The position numbers were made by a program, and so were the translations under genes. The notes under the pieces are model-generated. The model was not told the origin of the DNA, made no database searches, and saw only the letters and a list, made by a program, of their open reading frames with translations. From contig JANXBT010000003.1 in assembly GCA_025060415.1 (NCBI GenBank), positions 1 to 64,000 of the forward strand: 64,000 nucleotides of DNA. The letters are read 5' to 3'. This stretch comes from Candidatus Bipolaricaulota bacterium. GTDB taxonomy: Bacteria > Bipolaricaulota > Bipolaricaulia > Bipolaricaulales > Bipolaricaulaceae. This document shows positions 8,861 through 17,995 of the stretch, in pieces; positions within the stretch are counted from its first letter, which is position 1; every line of letters starts with the position of its first letter.

Positions 8861-9745
8861 ATGCTTTTTCTGCACGCCGCCGAGCAGGGCCTGATCTACG
8901 GCCTTACGGCCCTCGGGGTCTACCTCGCCTTCCGGGTACTCGCGTTCCCCGACCTCTCCGTGGACGGGACGTTCCCGTTGGGCGCGGCCGTGGCGGGAAC
9001 GCTCGTCCTGCGGGGACTCAGCCCCCATCTGGCCCTGCTTGGGGCGCTGGGCGCGGGCCTGGTGGCCGGCGCCTTCACCGGGCTGCTGGCCACCAGGCTC
9101 CGCATCCCCGGGCTCCTCGCCGGCGTCCTCACCATGATCATGCTCTACTCCCTGAACCTGCGCCTCATGGGCCGCCCCAACCTCCCCCTGCTGGGGCGGC
9201 CCTCGGCCCTGGTGGGCCTGGCCCGCGCCCTGGCCATCCCCCGCGGCTACGAGGCCCTCGCCGCCTCCGGGATCTTCGCCCTCGCCGCGCTCGGCCTCCT
9301 CCTCCTTTTCCTCCACACCGAGCTTGGGGGAGCCCTGCGCGCCGTGGGGCAGAACCCGGAGATGGTGCGGGCCCTGGGCACGAACCCCGAGAACCTGGTG
9401 GTGCTGGGCGTGGCCCTCGCCAACGGCCTAGTGGCCCTCTCGGGCGCCCTGGCCTCCCAGTACTCCGGGTTCGCCGACGTGGGCATGGGGATCGGCACCC
9501 TCGTGGCCGGCCTGGCCTCCGTCCTGGTGGGGGAGATGCTCCTGCGCCCGCGGGGGATCCTCCCCCACCTCGTGGCCGTGCTCCTCGGTTCCCTGGTGTA
9601 CCGGTTGGCGATCGCGCTGGCCCTGCGGTATGGGGCGGCCCTGGGGTTCACCGCCTCGGACCTGCGGCTGGTGACGGCCCTCGTGGTGCTGGGCGCGCTC
9701 GCGGCGCCCGTGCTCCGCACGGCCGTGCGGGGAGGGGAGGCCTGA
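8861..9745 (+). CDS. trpY: ABC transporter permease, TrpY-like
   Basis: The 294-residue protein has about eight hydrophobic segments and fits the BPD_transp_2 (PF02653) permease family, the usual partner of PF04392 binding proteins. The motif GLALS/GLVALSGALASQY-like region (residues 186-205) and VDGTFPLGAA near residue 28 are typical. Its TGA overlaps the ATG of the ATPase gene (TGATG at 9743-9747), so the two are translationally coupled. It would form the membrane channel of the importer. Confidence 0.88.
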   Translation: MLFLHAAEQGLIYGLTALGVYLAFRVLAFPDLSVDGTFPLGAAVAGTLVLRGLSPHLALLGALGAGLVAGAFTGLLATRLRIPGLLAGVLTMIMLYSLNLRLMGRPNLPLLGRPSALVGLARALAIPRGYEALAASGIFALAALGLLLLFLHTELGGALRAVGQNPEMVRALGTNPENLVVLGVALANGLVALSGALASQYSGFADVGMGIGTLVAGLASVLVGEMLLRPRGILPHLVAVLLGSLVYRLAIALALRYGAALGFTASDLRLVTALVVLGALAAPVLRTAVRGGEA

Positions 9746-10599
9746 TGCTCGAGGTCGTAGGGGTGACCAAGACCTTTGCCCTTGGGGCGGAGCGGGTGGT
9801 GGCGTTGGAGGACGTGAACTTGGCGCTGGGCGAGGGCGAGGTGGCCACGGTGATCGGCTCCAACGGCGCGGGGAAGACCACGCTCCTTAACGTGATTGCG
9901 GGCACCTGCCGCCCCGACCGGGGGAGGATCAAGTTGGCCGGCCAGGACATCACCCGTTGGCCCGTGCACAAGCGCGCTTCCCTCATCGGCCGGGTTTACC
10001 AGGACCCCCTGCGGGGGACGGCGGCCCAGATGACGGTCCTGGAGAACCTGGCGTTGGCCAGCCGCAAGGGCCGCCGGGGGCTGGGGCCCCTGGTGGGCCG
10101 GCGGCGCCTAGCCCTAAGGGAGGCGGTGGCCCAGCTCGGGATGGGCCTGGAAAAGCGCCTCGCCGAGCGGGTGGCCCACCTCTCCGGCGGGGAAAGGCAA
10201 GCCCTCACCGTGCTCATGGCCACCCTCACCCGGCCCAAGCTCCTCCTTTTGGACGAGCACACCGCGGCCCTGGACCCCGCCAACGCCGAACGCGTCCTCA
10301 AGATCACCGAAGACCTCGTGCGGGAAAACCGCATCACTACCGTAATGGTCACGCACCGCATGGACCAAGCCCTCGCCGTGGGCGAGCGGCTCGTCATGAT
10401 GCACAAGGGCCGCGTGCTCCTGGACCTTGGGTATGAAGCCAAAAGGGGTTTGCGTGTGGAGGACCTGGTGGCGCTGTTCCGCAAGGTGGGCGTGGCGGAC
10501 GACGCCCTTCTTTTGGCCGAGCTCCCCGGGAACGGGTGGGCGGCGTCCGCGGCCGCGAAGGAGGGCTCGCATGGCCTCGTTCAAATTCGTGCTGCCTGA
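9745..10599 (+). CDS. trpZ: ABC transporter ATP-binding protein, TrpZ-like
   Basis: This 284-residue ATPase has a Walker [10 protein letters not shown] near residue 34, the signature [14 protein letters not shown], and a Walker [14 protein letters not shown] followed by the H-loop [11 protein letters not shown]. The DEHTAALDP form is typical of ATPases paired with PF04392 binding proteins. Its last 29 bases overlap the start of trpB2. It powers uptake by the operon's importer. Confidence 0.9.
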   Translation: MLEVVGVTKTFALGAERVVALEDVNLALGEGEVATVIGSNGAGKTTLLNVIAGTCRPDRGRIKLAGQDITRWPVHKRASLIGRVYQDPLRGTAAQMTVLENLALASRKGRRGLGPLVGRRRLALREAVAQLGMGLEKRLAERVAHLSGGERQALTVLMATLTRPKLLLLDEHTAALDPANAERVLKITEDLVRENRITTVMVTHRMDQALAVGERLVMMHKGRVLLDLGYEAKRGLRVEDLVALFRKVGVADDALLLAELPGNGWAASAAAKEGSHGLVQIRAA

Positions 10600-11947
10600 G
10601 GAGCGGATCCCCAAGGATTGGTACAACCTCGTGGCGGACTTGCCCAAGCCCCTCCCGCCGGCGTTGAACCCCAAAACGTTGGCCCCGGTGCAGCCGGACG
10701 AGCTTGAGCCCCTTTTCCCCCGGGCGCTCCTCGCCCAGGAGGGCACGCGCGACCGCTGGGTTCCCATCCCGGAGCCGGTGCGCGCGGTGTACGCCCTCTG
10801 GCGCCCCACGCCCCTCTACCGGGCCCACCGGCTGGAGCGGGCCCTCGACACCCCGGCCCACCTCTACTACAAGTACGAAGGCACCTCGCCCACCGGAAGC
10901 CACAAGCCCAACACCGCGGTGGCCCAGGCCTTCTACAACCGGGAGGAGGGGGTGCGACGCCTGACCACGGAGACGGGGGCCGGGCAATGGGGCAGTGCCC
11001 TGGCCTTCGCCTGCCGCATGTTCGGCCTCGCCTGCAAGGTGTACATGGTGCGCGTTTCCTACGAGCAGAAGCCCTACCGGCGAGTGCTCATGGAGACCTA
11101 CGGCGCGGAGGTCGTGCCCAGCCCCAGTGCCCATACGCAAGCGGGGCGGCGGGTGTTGGCCGAAGACCCGCAAAGCCCCGGCTCCCTGGGGATCGCCATC
11201 AGCGAAGCTGTGGAAGACGCGGCCTCCCGGGAGGACACGAAGTACGCCCTGGGCTCGGTCCTCAACCACGTGCTTTTGCACCAGACGGTCATCGGGGAGG
11301 AGGCCCGCCTGCAGATGGAGCTCGCCGGTGAGGAGCCGGATGTGGTGATCGGCTGCGTGGGCGGGGGCTCGAACTTCGCCGGCCTGGCCTTCCCGTTTCT
11401 GCGGGACCGCCTGGCGGGCAGGGCCCGCACCCGGTTTGTGGCCGTGGAGCCCACGGCCTGCCCCTCCCTCACCCGCGGCGTCTACACCTACGACTTTGGG
11501 GACACCGTGGGCCTGACCCCGCTCCTCAAGATGCACACGTTGGGGCATTCCTTCGTGCCGCCCAAGGTGCACGCCGGCGGCCTGCGCTACCACGGCATGG
11601 CGCCCACCGTCTCCCTGCTGGTGGCGGAGGGGATCGTGGAGGCCCGTGCCGTGCGCCAGGCGGACGCGTTCGCCGGGGCGGTCCTTTTCGCCCAGACGGA
11701 GGGGATCGTGCCCGCGCCCGAGGCCGCCCACGCCGTCGCTGTGGCCATCGCGGAGGCCCTCCGGGCCCGCGAGGAGGGGCAGAAAAGGGTGATCCTGTTC
11801 AACCTCTCCGGGCACGGGTACTTCGACCTCCAGGCTTATCAGGAGTACCTGGCGGGGACCCTGGCCAGCGACTCCTTCGCGCCGGAGGCAGTGGAGGCTA
11901 GCCTGGCGCAACTACCCCGGGTGAGCGCGGTCTCCGAGGGGATTTAG
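10571..11947 (+). CDS. trpB2: Tryptophan synthase beta subunit, TrpB2 type
   Basis: The 458-residue PLP enzyme matches the TrpB2 subgroup, which condenses indole with serine (or phosphoserine) without tight TrpA partnership. The PLP lysine is K112 in GSHKPNTA. Other landmarks are [22 protein letters not shown], the phosphate loop CVGGGSNF and the C-terminal [10 protein letters not shown]. The ATG at 10571 follows GAAGGAGGG inside the end of trpZ. No trpA or other trp gene is present, which fits an indole-salvage role alongside tryptophan uptake. An upstream in-frame extension to 10427 is rejected because it lies entirely inside trpZ. Confidence 0.93.
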   Translation: MASFKFVLPEERIPKDWYNLVADLPKPLPPALNPKTLAPVQPDELEPLFPRALLAQEGTRDRWVPIPEPVRAVYALWRPTPLYRAHRLERALDTPAHLYYKYEGTSPTGSHKPNTAVAQAFYNREEGVRRLTTETGAGQWGSALAFACRMFGLACKVYMVRVSYEQKPYRRVLMETYGAEVVPSPSAHTQAGRRVLAEDPQSPGSLGIAISEAVEDAASREDTKYALGSVLNHVLLHQTVIGEEARLQMELAGEEPDVVIGCVGGGSNFAGLAFPFLRDRLAGRARTRFVAVEPTACPSLTRGVYTYDFGDTVGLTPLLKMHTLGHSFVPPKVHAGGLRYHGMAPTVSLLVAEGIVEARAVRQADAFAGAVLFAQTEGIVPAPEAAHAVAVAIAEALRAREEGQKRVILFNLSGHGYFDLQAYQEYLAGTLASDSFAPEAVEASLAQLPRVSAVSEGI

Positions 11948-11996
11948 AAGTGGCCCACCTCCTGGTCGGCCGCCAACCCACCAGCACCGCCAGGCC

Positions 11997-13079
11997 CTAA
12001 GGGGGGCGGAAGAGGAGCGGGATCCGGCGCAGCGCCGCGAGCTCCTCCCGCTCCCCTAGCCGGGCCTGGCGCACCGCCCGCTCCAGTACGGCCAGGGTGC
12101 GGTCGTAGGTGGCCCAGTCCAGGGGATAAGGCGTCCCGTCCTTGCCGCCGTGGGCGAAGGCGAAGCGGGCTGGGTCGCGGAAGGAGGCGGGCGCCCCGTA
12201 CAGGAGCTCCGCCAGCAGCGCCAGGGCCCGCAGGCCCTTGGCCCCCAGCCCCGGCACCCCCAAAAGCCGCTCGAAGTCCGGGGCCGCGGCCGCATAAGTG
12301 CGGAGGAACACGCCCTCCAGCCGCCGGGGATCGAGGTCGGAAAGGAGCAGGGCGTGGCGCTCCGGGAGCTTGAGGGTCCTCAGCCGCATCAGTTCGGCCA
12401 CCACCCGGTCCGGAGGCCTGCGGGCGAGCTCGGGGATCGCCTCCCGGGCGGGCGCGGCCTCCCGGGCCACGAGGTTCAGGACCAAGTCCGCGCGGGCCCC
12501 CACCACGGCCGCGTGGGGCTCCACCACAAAGCTTTCCAAGCCCTCCGAAAGCCAGTGGTAGCGCCGGGCCCGGCGCGCGGACTCCCGCATCCCCTGCTGC
12601 ACCACGCACCAACGCCCCTCCCGGTCGAAGAAGAAGGCGTGGTGGTAGATCTGGAACCCGTCCTGGAGGGCAGCGGAGTCCACCTTCGCGCTCAGGCGGG
12701 AGGCGTACACGAGGGGCGCCGGATCGAGCCCGATCCTCTCCGCTTGCGCCTCGATTTCCTTGGGGGTTTCGCGGGAGGCCGCGCCCTTCCCGCCCGCGGC
12801 GAAGAGGCCGATCTCGGGCCCCACCTCCGCCAGCGCCGCCCGCAGCGCCCCGCAGGTCGTGGTGGTGAGGCCGCTGGAGTGCCAGTCGAACCCAAGGAGG
12901 CAACCCAGGGCCTGGAACCAATGGGGGTCGGCGAGCCGGCGCAAGACCTCGGCCGTGCCGAACTCCTCCACCAGGGCGAGGAGGATGGCCCGGCTCAGCC
13001 GCACCATGCGCAGGAACAGCCCGCGGGGGACGTGCCCGCTGTGCAAGGGGAGGTCCGCGTAGCCCGTGCGCGCGGCCAT
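11997..13079 (-). CDS. DUF763 domain protein
   Basis: The 360-residue protein matches the DUF763 family, which is common in archaea and thermophilic bacteria and has no established function. Conserved landmarks are RTGYADLPLHSGHVPRGLF at the N-terminus, GFDWHSSGLTTTTCGAL near residue 65, GGKGAASRETPKEIE, and FYHHAFFFD-like QIYHHAFFFDREG. A helix-hairpin-helix-like GVPGLGAKGLRALALLAEL lies near the C-terminus, so a nucleic-acid role is possible. Its ATG overlaps the stop of the upstream gene (TGATG), so the two form an operon. Confidence 0.85.
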   Translation of the reverse strand: MAARTGYADLPLHSGHVPRGLFLRMVRLSRAILLALVEEFGTAEVLRRLADPHWFQALGCLLGFDWHSSGLTTTTCGALRAALAEVGPEIGLFAAGGKGAASRETPKEIEAQAERIGLDPAPLVYASRLSAKVDSAALQDGFQIYHHAFFFDREGRWCVVQQGMRESARRARRYHWLSEGLESFVVEPHAAVVGARADLVLNLVAREAAPAREAIPELARRPPDRVVAELMRLRTLKLPERHALLLSDLDPRRLEGVFLRTYAAAAPDFERLLGVPGLGAKGLRALALLAELLYGAPASFRDPARFAFAHGGKDGTPYPLDWATYDRTLAVLERAVRQARLGEREELAALRRIPLLFRPP

Positions 13080-13825
13080 CACTTCCGCCGCCCAAGCAGG
13101 CGGCCCCCTTCCAAAACGGGCTCCGCCCGGCCCGCGGCCACAAGAAAAGAGAGGCCAGCAAACCCCATGGTGCGGGCGAGCCGGAACCCCACGAGGTCCA
13201 GGTTCCGCACCCCCACGAGCTCCTCGCCCGTGCGGGGGAGGGCCAAGGCCCGCTCCCCCTCCTCCGCCGCGGCGAGGAGGTTCTCCTGAAGGGTCTTGGC
13301 AGCGCAGGCCAAGGTCGCCTCCCTCAGGAGGGCCGCGCGTACGCCCGTACCTTCTCCAGGCCCCGCACGGCCCGGGCCAGATCGTAGCCGAAGGGGATGG
13401 GGTGTTTGGCGAGGGTCTCCGGGGGGAAGAGGGCGTCGGCGCAGAAGCGGAACCCGTCCGCGGCCACGCCCACCGGCCCGCGCGCCAAGGGCCCCGGCTC
13501 CACGGGGGTCACCGTGCGCAAGGTTTGGGCCAGGGTGAACTTCCCGCGGAGCGCGGGGAGGAGGGAGGCGCCGGAGAAGAAGATGGGCTCCCAAATGGGG
13601 CGGCGCATCCCCGCGGCCTCCATGGGCGGGGCCCATGGGGGCAGGCCCTTTCCCTCCCAGAAATGCGCGCCCCCGAAGCGGTCGGCGTGGGCGAGGAGGA
13701 CCCCACGGGGGCGCAGCTCCTCGGCCCAGCGCCAAAGCCGCCGCACCCTCGTCCAAGCCGGCGTCCCCAAACACCGCCTCCCCTTCGGCCGCGATGACCC
13801 CGGGGTTCACCCCACCCCGCCGCAC
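13079..13825 (-). CDS. Unrecognised protein with two apparent frame disruptions
   Basis: One continuous frame spans this interval, but its middle is a run of Pro, Arg and Gly. The natural-looking, GC3-rich protein in the middle lies in another minus frame between about 13748 and 13330 (RLWRWAEELRPRGVLLAHAD and so on). The best reading enters from the first frame near 13746-13748, where one base of a GGG run appears extra. It returns near 13330, where a CG dinucleotide of a CGCGCG run appears extra. The two add up to 3 bases. The result is about 248 residues of no family I recognise. The start is uncertain; a -10 TATACT lies at 13866-13871. It could be a pair of sequence errors or a real compensated mutation. 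It is coupled to DUF763 downstream. Confidence 0.5.
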   Translation of the reverse strand: MRRGGVNPGVIAAEGEAVFGDAGLDEGAAALALGRGAAPPWGPPRPRRPLRGRAFLGGKGPAPMGPAHGGRGDAPPHLGAHLLLRRLPPPRAPREVHPGPNLAHGDPRGAGALGARAGGRGRGRVPLLRRRPLPPGDPRQTPHPLRLRSGPGRAGPGEGTGVRAALLREATLACAAKTLQENLLAAAEEGERALALPRTGEELVGVRNLDLVGFRLARTMGFAGLSFLVAAGRAEPVLEGGRLLGRRK

Positions 13826-13917
13826 CGCCCCGCCCGGGCGCAGCGCGACGATTTCCCTCGCGCCGAGTATAGCGCCCGCATTGCGCGGAGGACGGAACGC
13901 GCTAAACTGCAAGGGAT

Positions 13918-14979
13918 ATGCAACGCCTCGAGGTGGTGGGGTATCTTGAGGAGCGCTTCCCCAGGGTCCTGGCCGAGGAGTGGGACCGCACCGGGCTCCA
14001 GGTGGGAACGCTGCAAGGGCCTTGTCGGCGCGTCCTCGTAGCCCTGGACCTCGCCCTCGCCCACCTCCCTCTCCTCGTCGGGGTGGACCTCGTGGTGGTG
14101 CACCATCCCCTTCTCTTCCAGCCCCTGGAGGCGGTGCGGCCGGAAACCCCCCTGGGCCAAAAGTTGCGGGCCCTGTTGGCCGCCGGCACCGCCCTCTACG
14201 CCCTGCACACCCCCTACGACGCGGCCCAAGGGGGGTTGAACGACCTTTTAGCGGCGCACCTGGGCCTCCAGGGGACGCGGCCTCTTCGGCCGCGCGGCCG
14301 GCTCTTCAAGCTCGTGGTGTACGTGCCCCCCAGCCACGAGGAGGCCGTGGCCCAGGCCTTGTTCCGCGCGGGCGCCGGCAAGATCGGAAAGTACGGGCAC
14401 TGCTCGTTCCGCACCCGCGGGACCGGGACGTTCCTCCCCGAGGAGGGCGCCCAGCCCTTCCTTGGCGCCGTGGGCCGCGAGGAGCACGTGGAGGAGGTGC
14501 GCCTGGAGACGATCGTGCCGGAGGAGCGGGTGGAGGGGGCGGTGCAGGCCATGCTTGAGGCCCATCCCTACGAGGAGGTGGCCTACGATGTCTACCCCTT
14601 GGCCCATCGCGTGGGGTTCCACGGCCTTGGCCGGGTGGGCACGCTGCCTGCGCCCGTCCCCGCCGCGGCGCTCGTCCAGACGTTCGCGGAAAGGCTGGGG
14701 ATGGAAGGGCCCAAGGCCGTGTTCGGCCCCACGGAGCGGGCGGTGACCCGGGTGGCCGTGTGCGGGGGGAGCGCCGGGGACCTCGTGCCGGCGGCCCTCC
14801 AGGCCCAGGCCGAGCTCCTCCTCGCCGGGGAGATGGGCTACCACCGCGTCCAGGAGGCGGTGGAGGCAGGGCTCACCGTGGCCCTGTTCGGCCACGCCGA
14901 GACGGAGCGGCCCTTCGTGGGCCACGTGGCCCAACTCCTCAGGGAGCGCTTTCCAGGGCTCGAGGTGATCCAGGGGTGA
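13918..14979 (+). CDS. Nif3/YbgI-family dinuclear metal centre protein with PII-like insert
   Basis: At 353 residues this is the long form of the Nif3 family, which carries a CutA/PII-like insert in the middle. Metal ligands visible are H62-H63 in VVVHHPLLF, the D of HTPYDAA, and H and E of GHAETERP near the C-terminus. The insert contains the VPEERVEGAVQAMLEAHPYEE segment. The family forms toroidal hexamers; its role is unsettled. The ATG at 13918 follows a -10 TAAACT (13903-13908) by 9 bases. Its stop overlaps the next gene's GTG, and the Nif3-COG1579 pairing is widespread in bacteria. Confidence 0.92.
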   Translation: MQRLEVVGYLEERFPRVLAEEWDRTGLQVGTLQGPCRRVLVALDLALAHLPLLVGVDLVVVHHPLLFQPLEAVRPETPLGQKLRALLAAGTALYALHTPYDAAQGGLNDLLAAHLGLQGTRPLRPRGRLFKLVVYVPPSHEEAVAQALFRAGAGKIGKYGHCSFRTRGTGTFLPEEGAQPFLGAVGREEHVEEVRLETIVPEERVEGAVQAMLEAHPYEEVAYDVYPLAHRVGFHGLGRVGTLPAPVPAAALVQTFAERLGMEGPKAVFGPTERAVTRVAVCGGSAGDLVPAALQAQAELLLAGEMGYHRVQEAVEAGLTVALFGHAETERPFVGHVAQLLRERFPGLEVIQG

Positions 14980-15680
14980 ACGAGGTGCTGGGGGTGCTGC
15001 AGGCTTTGGCCGAGCTGGACCACGCCCTGCACCACCTCTCCGGCCGCCTATCCGACCTGGATCAGGAGGAAGCGGCCTTGAAGGAGCGCCTGCGCCAGGA
15101 GGACGAGGGCATGGCCCGCCGGCGGGAGGCGCACCGCAAGCTCCGGCAGGCCGCGCTGGACCGCACCGCCGAGGCCGACGCCACCGACGCCAAGATCCGG
15201 GAGTACCAGCGCAAGCTGGACCACGAGATCATTTCCTACAAGGAGATGGAGTTCCTGCGGGAGCAGGTGAAGCTCCTGCGGGCGCGGTTGGACCAACTGA
15301 GCGAGGAGGCCCTGCGGCTCATGGACGCCGTGGAGGAGGACGCCCAGAGGCTTGCGGAGGACGAGCAGCGCCACAAGGAGCGCCGGGCGCGCCTTTTGGA
15401 GGAGCTCCAGGCCCTGGGGAAAAAGCGGGAGGAGCTGCAGCAAGCGCGGGCGGAGCTGGAGGCCCGGCGCGGGGAGGCGCTGGGCCGGCTGCCCCCGCCG
15501 GTCCGGCAGCGCTACGAGCAGCTGCGCGCCCGCCTCCCCAACCCCGTGGTGTACGTGGACGGGCAGGCCTGCAGCGGGTGCCATCTTAGGCTTTCCGAGG
15601 CCACGTTGCTCAAGCTTCGGGAGGGTCGGGAGGTGGTGACCTGCGAGAACTGCTCGCGCTTTTTGCTGCTGCGCTGGTAG
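14976..15680 (+). CDS. COG1579 coiled-coil protein with C4 zinc ribbon
   Basis: The 234-residue protein is a long heptad coiled coil (about residues 20-175) ending in a C4 zinc ribbon: CSGC near residue 202 and CENC near residue 225. It belongs to COG1579 (zf-RING_7), commonly encoded next to nif3. The GTG start at 14976 overlaps the nif3 TGA by 3 bases. The likely role is nucleic-acid or protein binding; function is unproven. Confidence 0.85.
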   Translation: MNEVLGVLQALAELDHALHHLSGRLSDLDQEEAALKERLRQEDEGMARRREAHRKLRQAALDRTAEADATDAKIREYQRKLDHEIISYKEMEFLREQVKLLRARLDQLSEEALRLMDAVEEDAQRLAEDEQRHKERRARLLEELQALGKKREELQQARAELEARRGEALGRLPPPVRQRYEQLRARLPNPVVYVDGQACSGCHLRLSEATLLKLREGREVVTCENCSRFLLLRW

Positions 15681-16315
15681 CCTGGGCCCAGCCCTACCCC
15701 CTGCCCCTGCAGACCGGCCCCCTCAACGACTACGGCCAGACCCTGGAGGCCGAGGACCGCGCGCGGCTCTTGGCGCTTCTATCGGCCCTGGCGGAGCGGG
15801 GCTTGGAGCTCGTGTACCTCGCCAGCTGGCACGACCCCTTCGGCGATCCCCAGCGGTACGCGGCCGAGGTCTTCCGGGCCTGGGGCCTCCGGGAACACCA
15901 GGTCCTCCTGGTGTTCCTGCGGGGGGCGGACCGGCGCTGGCGGGTGGTGGTGCGGGCGGGCCCCAAGGCCCGTCTCCCCGAAAACGTGGAGGCCCTTAGG
16001 CAGCGGGCGGAGCTCGAGGCCAACCGTGCCCGGCCGGGCTACGCCGCCGTGCGTTTCGTGGGCGGCCTCCTCTCCGCCCTTGGGGAGCCTGCGTCCGCCC
16101 GCACCGGCTTCGCCCTCCCTTGGCGGGCCCTCCTGGCGGGCGGGGCCGCTTTGGCCGGGCTCTTCCTCCTCCTTCGGCTCCTGTGTCCCCGCTGCTTTTG
16201 GCCGCTGCGCCGGGTGCGCTCGGTGGGCGGTATACTTTGGGTGTGCCCGCGGTGTCGGTACACCCGGGCCGGTTGGGGGAGACGGCCAGGGGGCCGCAGG
16301 GGTTTTTACCCCTGA
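15641..16315 (+). CDS. Secreted/membrane TPM-domain protein, probable CTG start
   Basis: The protein starts with a signal peptide (LRELLALFAAALVAWAQP). A TPM domain follows, recognisable by the opening LNDYGQTLEAEDRARLLALL. A transmembrane helix (ALLAGGAALAGLFLLLRLL) comes next, then a CPRC...CPRC zinc ribbon. TPM domains occur in envelope and photosystem-repair proteins. No ATG, GTG or TTG precedes TTG 15770, which is already inside the TPM domain, so I propose CTG at 15641, 7 bases after GGAGGTG. It overlaps the COG1579 gene by 40 bases, and its last 14 or so codons overlap the 5' end of rnpB. The domain call is good; the start is inferred. Confidence 0.72.
   Translation: MRELLALFAAALVAWAQPYPLPLQTGPLNDYGQTLEAEDRARLLALLSALAERGLELVYLASWHDPFGDPQRYAAEVFRAWGLREHQVLLVFLRGADRRWRVVVRAGPKARLPENVEALRQRAELEANRARPGYAAVRFVGGLLSALGEPASARTGFALPWRALLAGGAALAGLFLLLRLLCPRCFWPLRRVRSVGGILWVCPRCRYTRAGWGRRPGGRRGFYP
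16231..16236 (+). promoter_or_regulatory. -10 element TATACT upstream of rnpB
   Basis: TATACT lies about 39 bases before the predicted P1 helix of RNase P RNA, inside the TPM coding sequence. A short hairpin (GGTGT/ACACC, 16251-16264) follows. No clear -35 is visible. Confidence 0.45.
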
Positions 16316-16612
16316 GGAAGGTCCGGACTCCGCAGGGCAGGCCGCTCGGGGCAACCCGAGAGGGAGCGATCCCTGGAAAGTGCCACAGAGAACAGACCGC
16401 CAGCGGCCCCTCCGGGAGGGGTGCGGGCAAGGGTGAAACGGTGGGGTAAGAGCCCACCGCCGGGGCCGCGAGGTTCCCGGGCACGGCAAACCCCGGCCGG
16501 AGCAAGGCCAAATAGGGAGGCGCTTGAGGGTGGCCCGCCCGATGCCTCCGGGTAGGCCGCACAGAGGAATGGCCCCCCACGACAGAATCCGGCCTATGGC
16601 CCTCTCCCCCTC
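16273..16612 (+). ncRNA. rnpB: RNase P RNA, bacterial type A
   Basis: The conserved cores are present in order: GAGGAAGGTCCGGACTCC near 16314, CACAGAGAACAGACCGCC near 16384, GGTAAGAGCCCACCG near 16445, GAGCAAGGCCAAATAGGGAG near 16500, and AGAGGAATGGCC...GACAGAATCCGGCC at the 3' end. Helix P1 is formed by GGGGGAGA (16275-16282) with TCTCCCCC (16603-16610), which fixes both ends to within a few bases. It is the catalytic RNA that matures tRNA 5' ends. Its first 40 or so bases overlap the TPM gene on the same strand. Confidence 0.95.
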
Positions 16613-16619
16613 CCCTTCT

Positions 16620-16625
16620 TATAAT
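16620..16625 (+). promoter_or_regulatory. -10 element TATAAT before yugP
   Basis: A perfect TATAAT follows the rnpB 3' end. AAGGAGGTGA at 16641-16650 then leads to the ATG at 16655, so this operon has a conventional leader. Confidence 0.6.
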
Positions 16626-16654
16626 GCCGCCGTGCTGCGCAAGGAGGTGAGCGT

Positions 16655-17341
16655 ATGATTTGGCTTTTCTATCCGCAGACCCTGGCCCTGCTCCTTCCCG
16701 CGCTGCTCCTGGCCATCTACGCCCAGTACAAGGTGCGCGCGGCCTACGCCAAGTACCTGCGCGTGCCCACCCAGCGGCGGGTGAGCGCGGCGGAGGCCGC
16801 CCGCCTCCTCCTCAGCCGCGCCGGGGTGACCAACGTGCAGATCGAGGCCATCCGCCAGCCCCTGGGCGACCACTACGACCCCCGCCGGCGGGTCCTCCGG
16901 CTTTCGGCCCCGGACTCGGTGTCCGTGGCCGCGGTGGGCGTGGCCGCCCACGAGGCCGGGCATGCCCTCCAGCACGCCCAGGGCTACGCCCCCCTGGTCC
17001 TGCGCTCGGCCATCGTTCCTGTGGCCATGTTCGGCTCCCAGCTCGCCTTCCCCCTCTTCTTTTTGGGCCTCATCTTCTACTTTGAGCCGCTGGTGAACGC
17101 GGGGATCATCCTGTTCTCCGCCGCCGTGCTGTTCACCTTGGTGACCCTGCCCGTGGAGTTCAACGCCTCCCGGCGGGCGGTGGAGGCCCTGCGCGCCGCC
17201 GGCCTCGTCAGCGAGGGGGAGCTCGGCGCGGTGAAGGAGGTCCTCACCGCCGCGGCCCTCACCTACGTGGCCTCCGCGGCCATGGCCCTGGCCCAGCTTC
17301 TGGGCATGCTCCTCATCGCCGGCAGCCGCCGCCGCTCCTGA
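16655..17341 (+). CDS. YugP-type zinc membrane metallopeptidase
   Basis: The 228-residue protein belongs to Zn_peptidase_2 (PF04298, YugP). It has an N-terminal membrane helix, the zinc motif H99-E-A-G-H103 in AAHEAGHALQHA, and two to three further hydrophobic segments. The family is a predicted membrane-bound zinc protease. A strong Shine-Dalgarno (AAGGAGGTGA) supports ATG 16655. Its stop directly abuts rpe with no gap. Confidence 0.9.
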   Translation: MIWLFYPQTLALLLPALLLAIYAQYKVRAAYAKYLRVPTQRRVSAAEAARLLLSRAGVTNVQIEAIRQPLGDHYDPRRRVLRLSAPDSVSVAAVGVAAHEAGHALQHAQGYAPLVLRSAIVPVAMFGSQLAFPLFFLGLIFYFEPLVNAGIILFSAAVLFTLVTLPVEFNASRRAVEALRAAGLVSEGELGAVKEVLTAAALTYVASAAMALAQLLGMLLIAGSRRRS

Positions 17342-17995
17342 ATGAAGCTCTCCCTTTCCATCCTCAACGCGGACCTCGCCTGCCCCCTCGCCGTGATCCA
17401 GGGGCTTGCGGACCTCGTGGACTACGTGCATTTCGACGTCATGGACGGGCACTTCGTGCCCAACCTCACCTTCGGCCCCCTCCTCCCCAACGCCCTGCGG
17501 GAAAAGATCGCGCTCCCCTTCGACATCCACCTCATGGTGGACCGGCCGGCCCTGTATGCCCCCCGCTTTGCGGTGCGGCCCGGGGACGTGATCACCTTCC
17601 ATGTGGAGGCCCTGGACCCCCCCGACGCGGGGATCGAGGCCGTGCGCAAGCTGGGGTGCCGGGTGGGCCTCTCCCTGCGGCCGCGGACCCCCCTCTCCCT
17701 GCTCGCCCCCTACCTGGACCAGATCGACTGGGTGCTGGTGATGAGCGTGGAGCCCGGGTTCGGCGGGCAGAGTTTCCTTCCGGAGTCGCTGGAGCGCATC
17801 GCGCAGCTGCGGCGCATGATCGGGGACCGGCCGATCCAGATCGCTGTGGACGGGGGCCTCGGCCCGGAGAACGTGGCCGAGGTGCTACGGGCCGGCGCCG
17901 AGGTGATCGTGGCCGGGGCCGCCATCTTCCGCGCGAAAAACCCACGCGAAGCCGCCCTCAACCTGTGGAAGGCCGCGGGACTCCCGAGGACCTGA
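17342..17995 (+). CDS. rpe: Ribulose-phosphate 3-epimerase
   Basis: The 217-residue TIM barrel interconverts ribulose 5-phosphate and xylulose 5-phosphate in the pentose phosphate pathway. Landmarks are LSLSILNADLACP, the metal and catalytic segment VHFDVMDGHFVPN, HLMVDRP, MSVEPGFGGQSF and the phosphate-binding AVDGGLGPEN. The length is normal. The ATG follows the yugP stop directly, and its own TGA overlaps the ribD ATG. Confidence 0.95.
   Translation: MKLSLSILNADLACPLAVIQGLADLVDYVHFDVMDGHFVPNLTFGPLLPNALREKIALPFDIHLMVDRPALYAPRFAVRPGDVITFHVEALDPPDAGIEAVRKLGCRVGLSLRPRTPLSLLAPYLDQIDWVLVMSVEPGFGGQSFLPESLERIAQLRRMIGDRPIQIAVDGGLGPENVAEVLRAGAEVIVAGAAIFRAKNPREAALNLWKAAGLPRT

Noticed and set aside
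10427-10570. Extended N-terminus for trpB2
   Set aside because: The extra 48 codons lie entirely inside trpZ, lack similarity to TrpB2, and ATG 10571 has a good Shine-Dalgarno.
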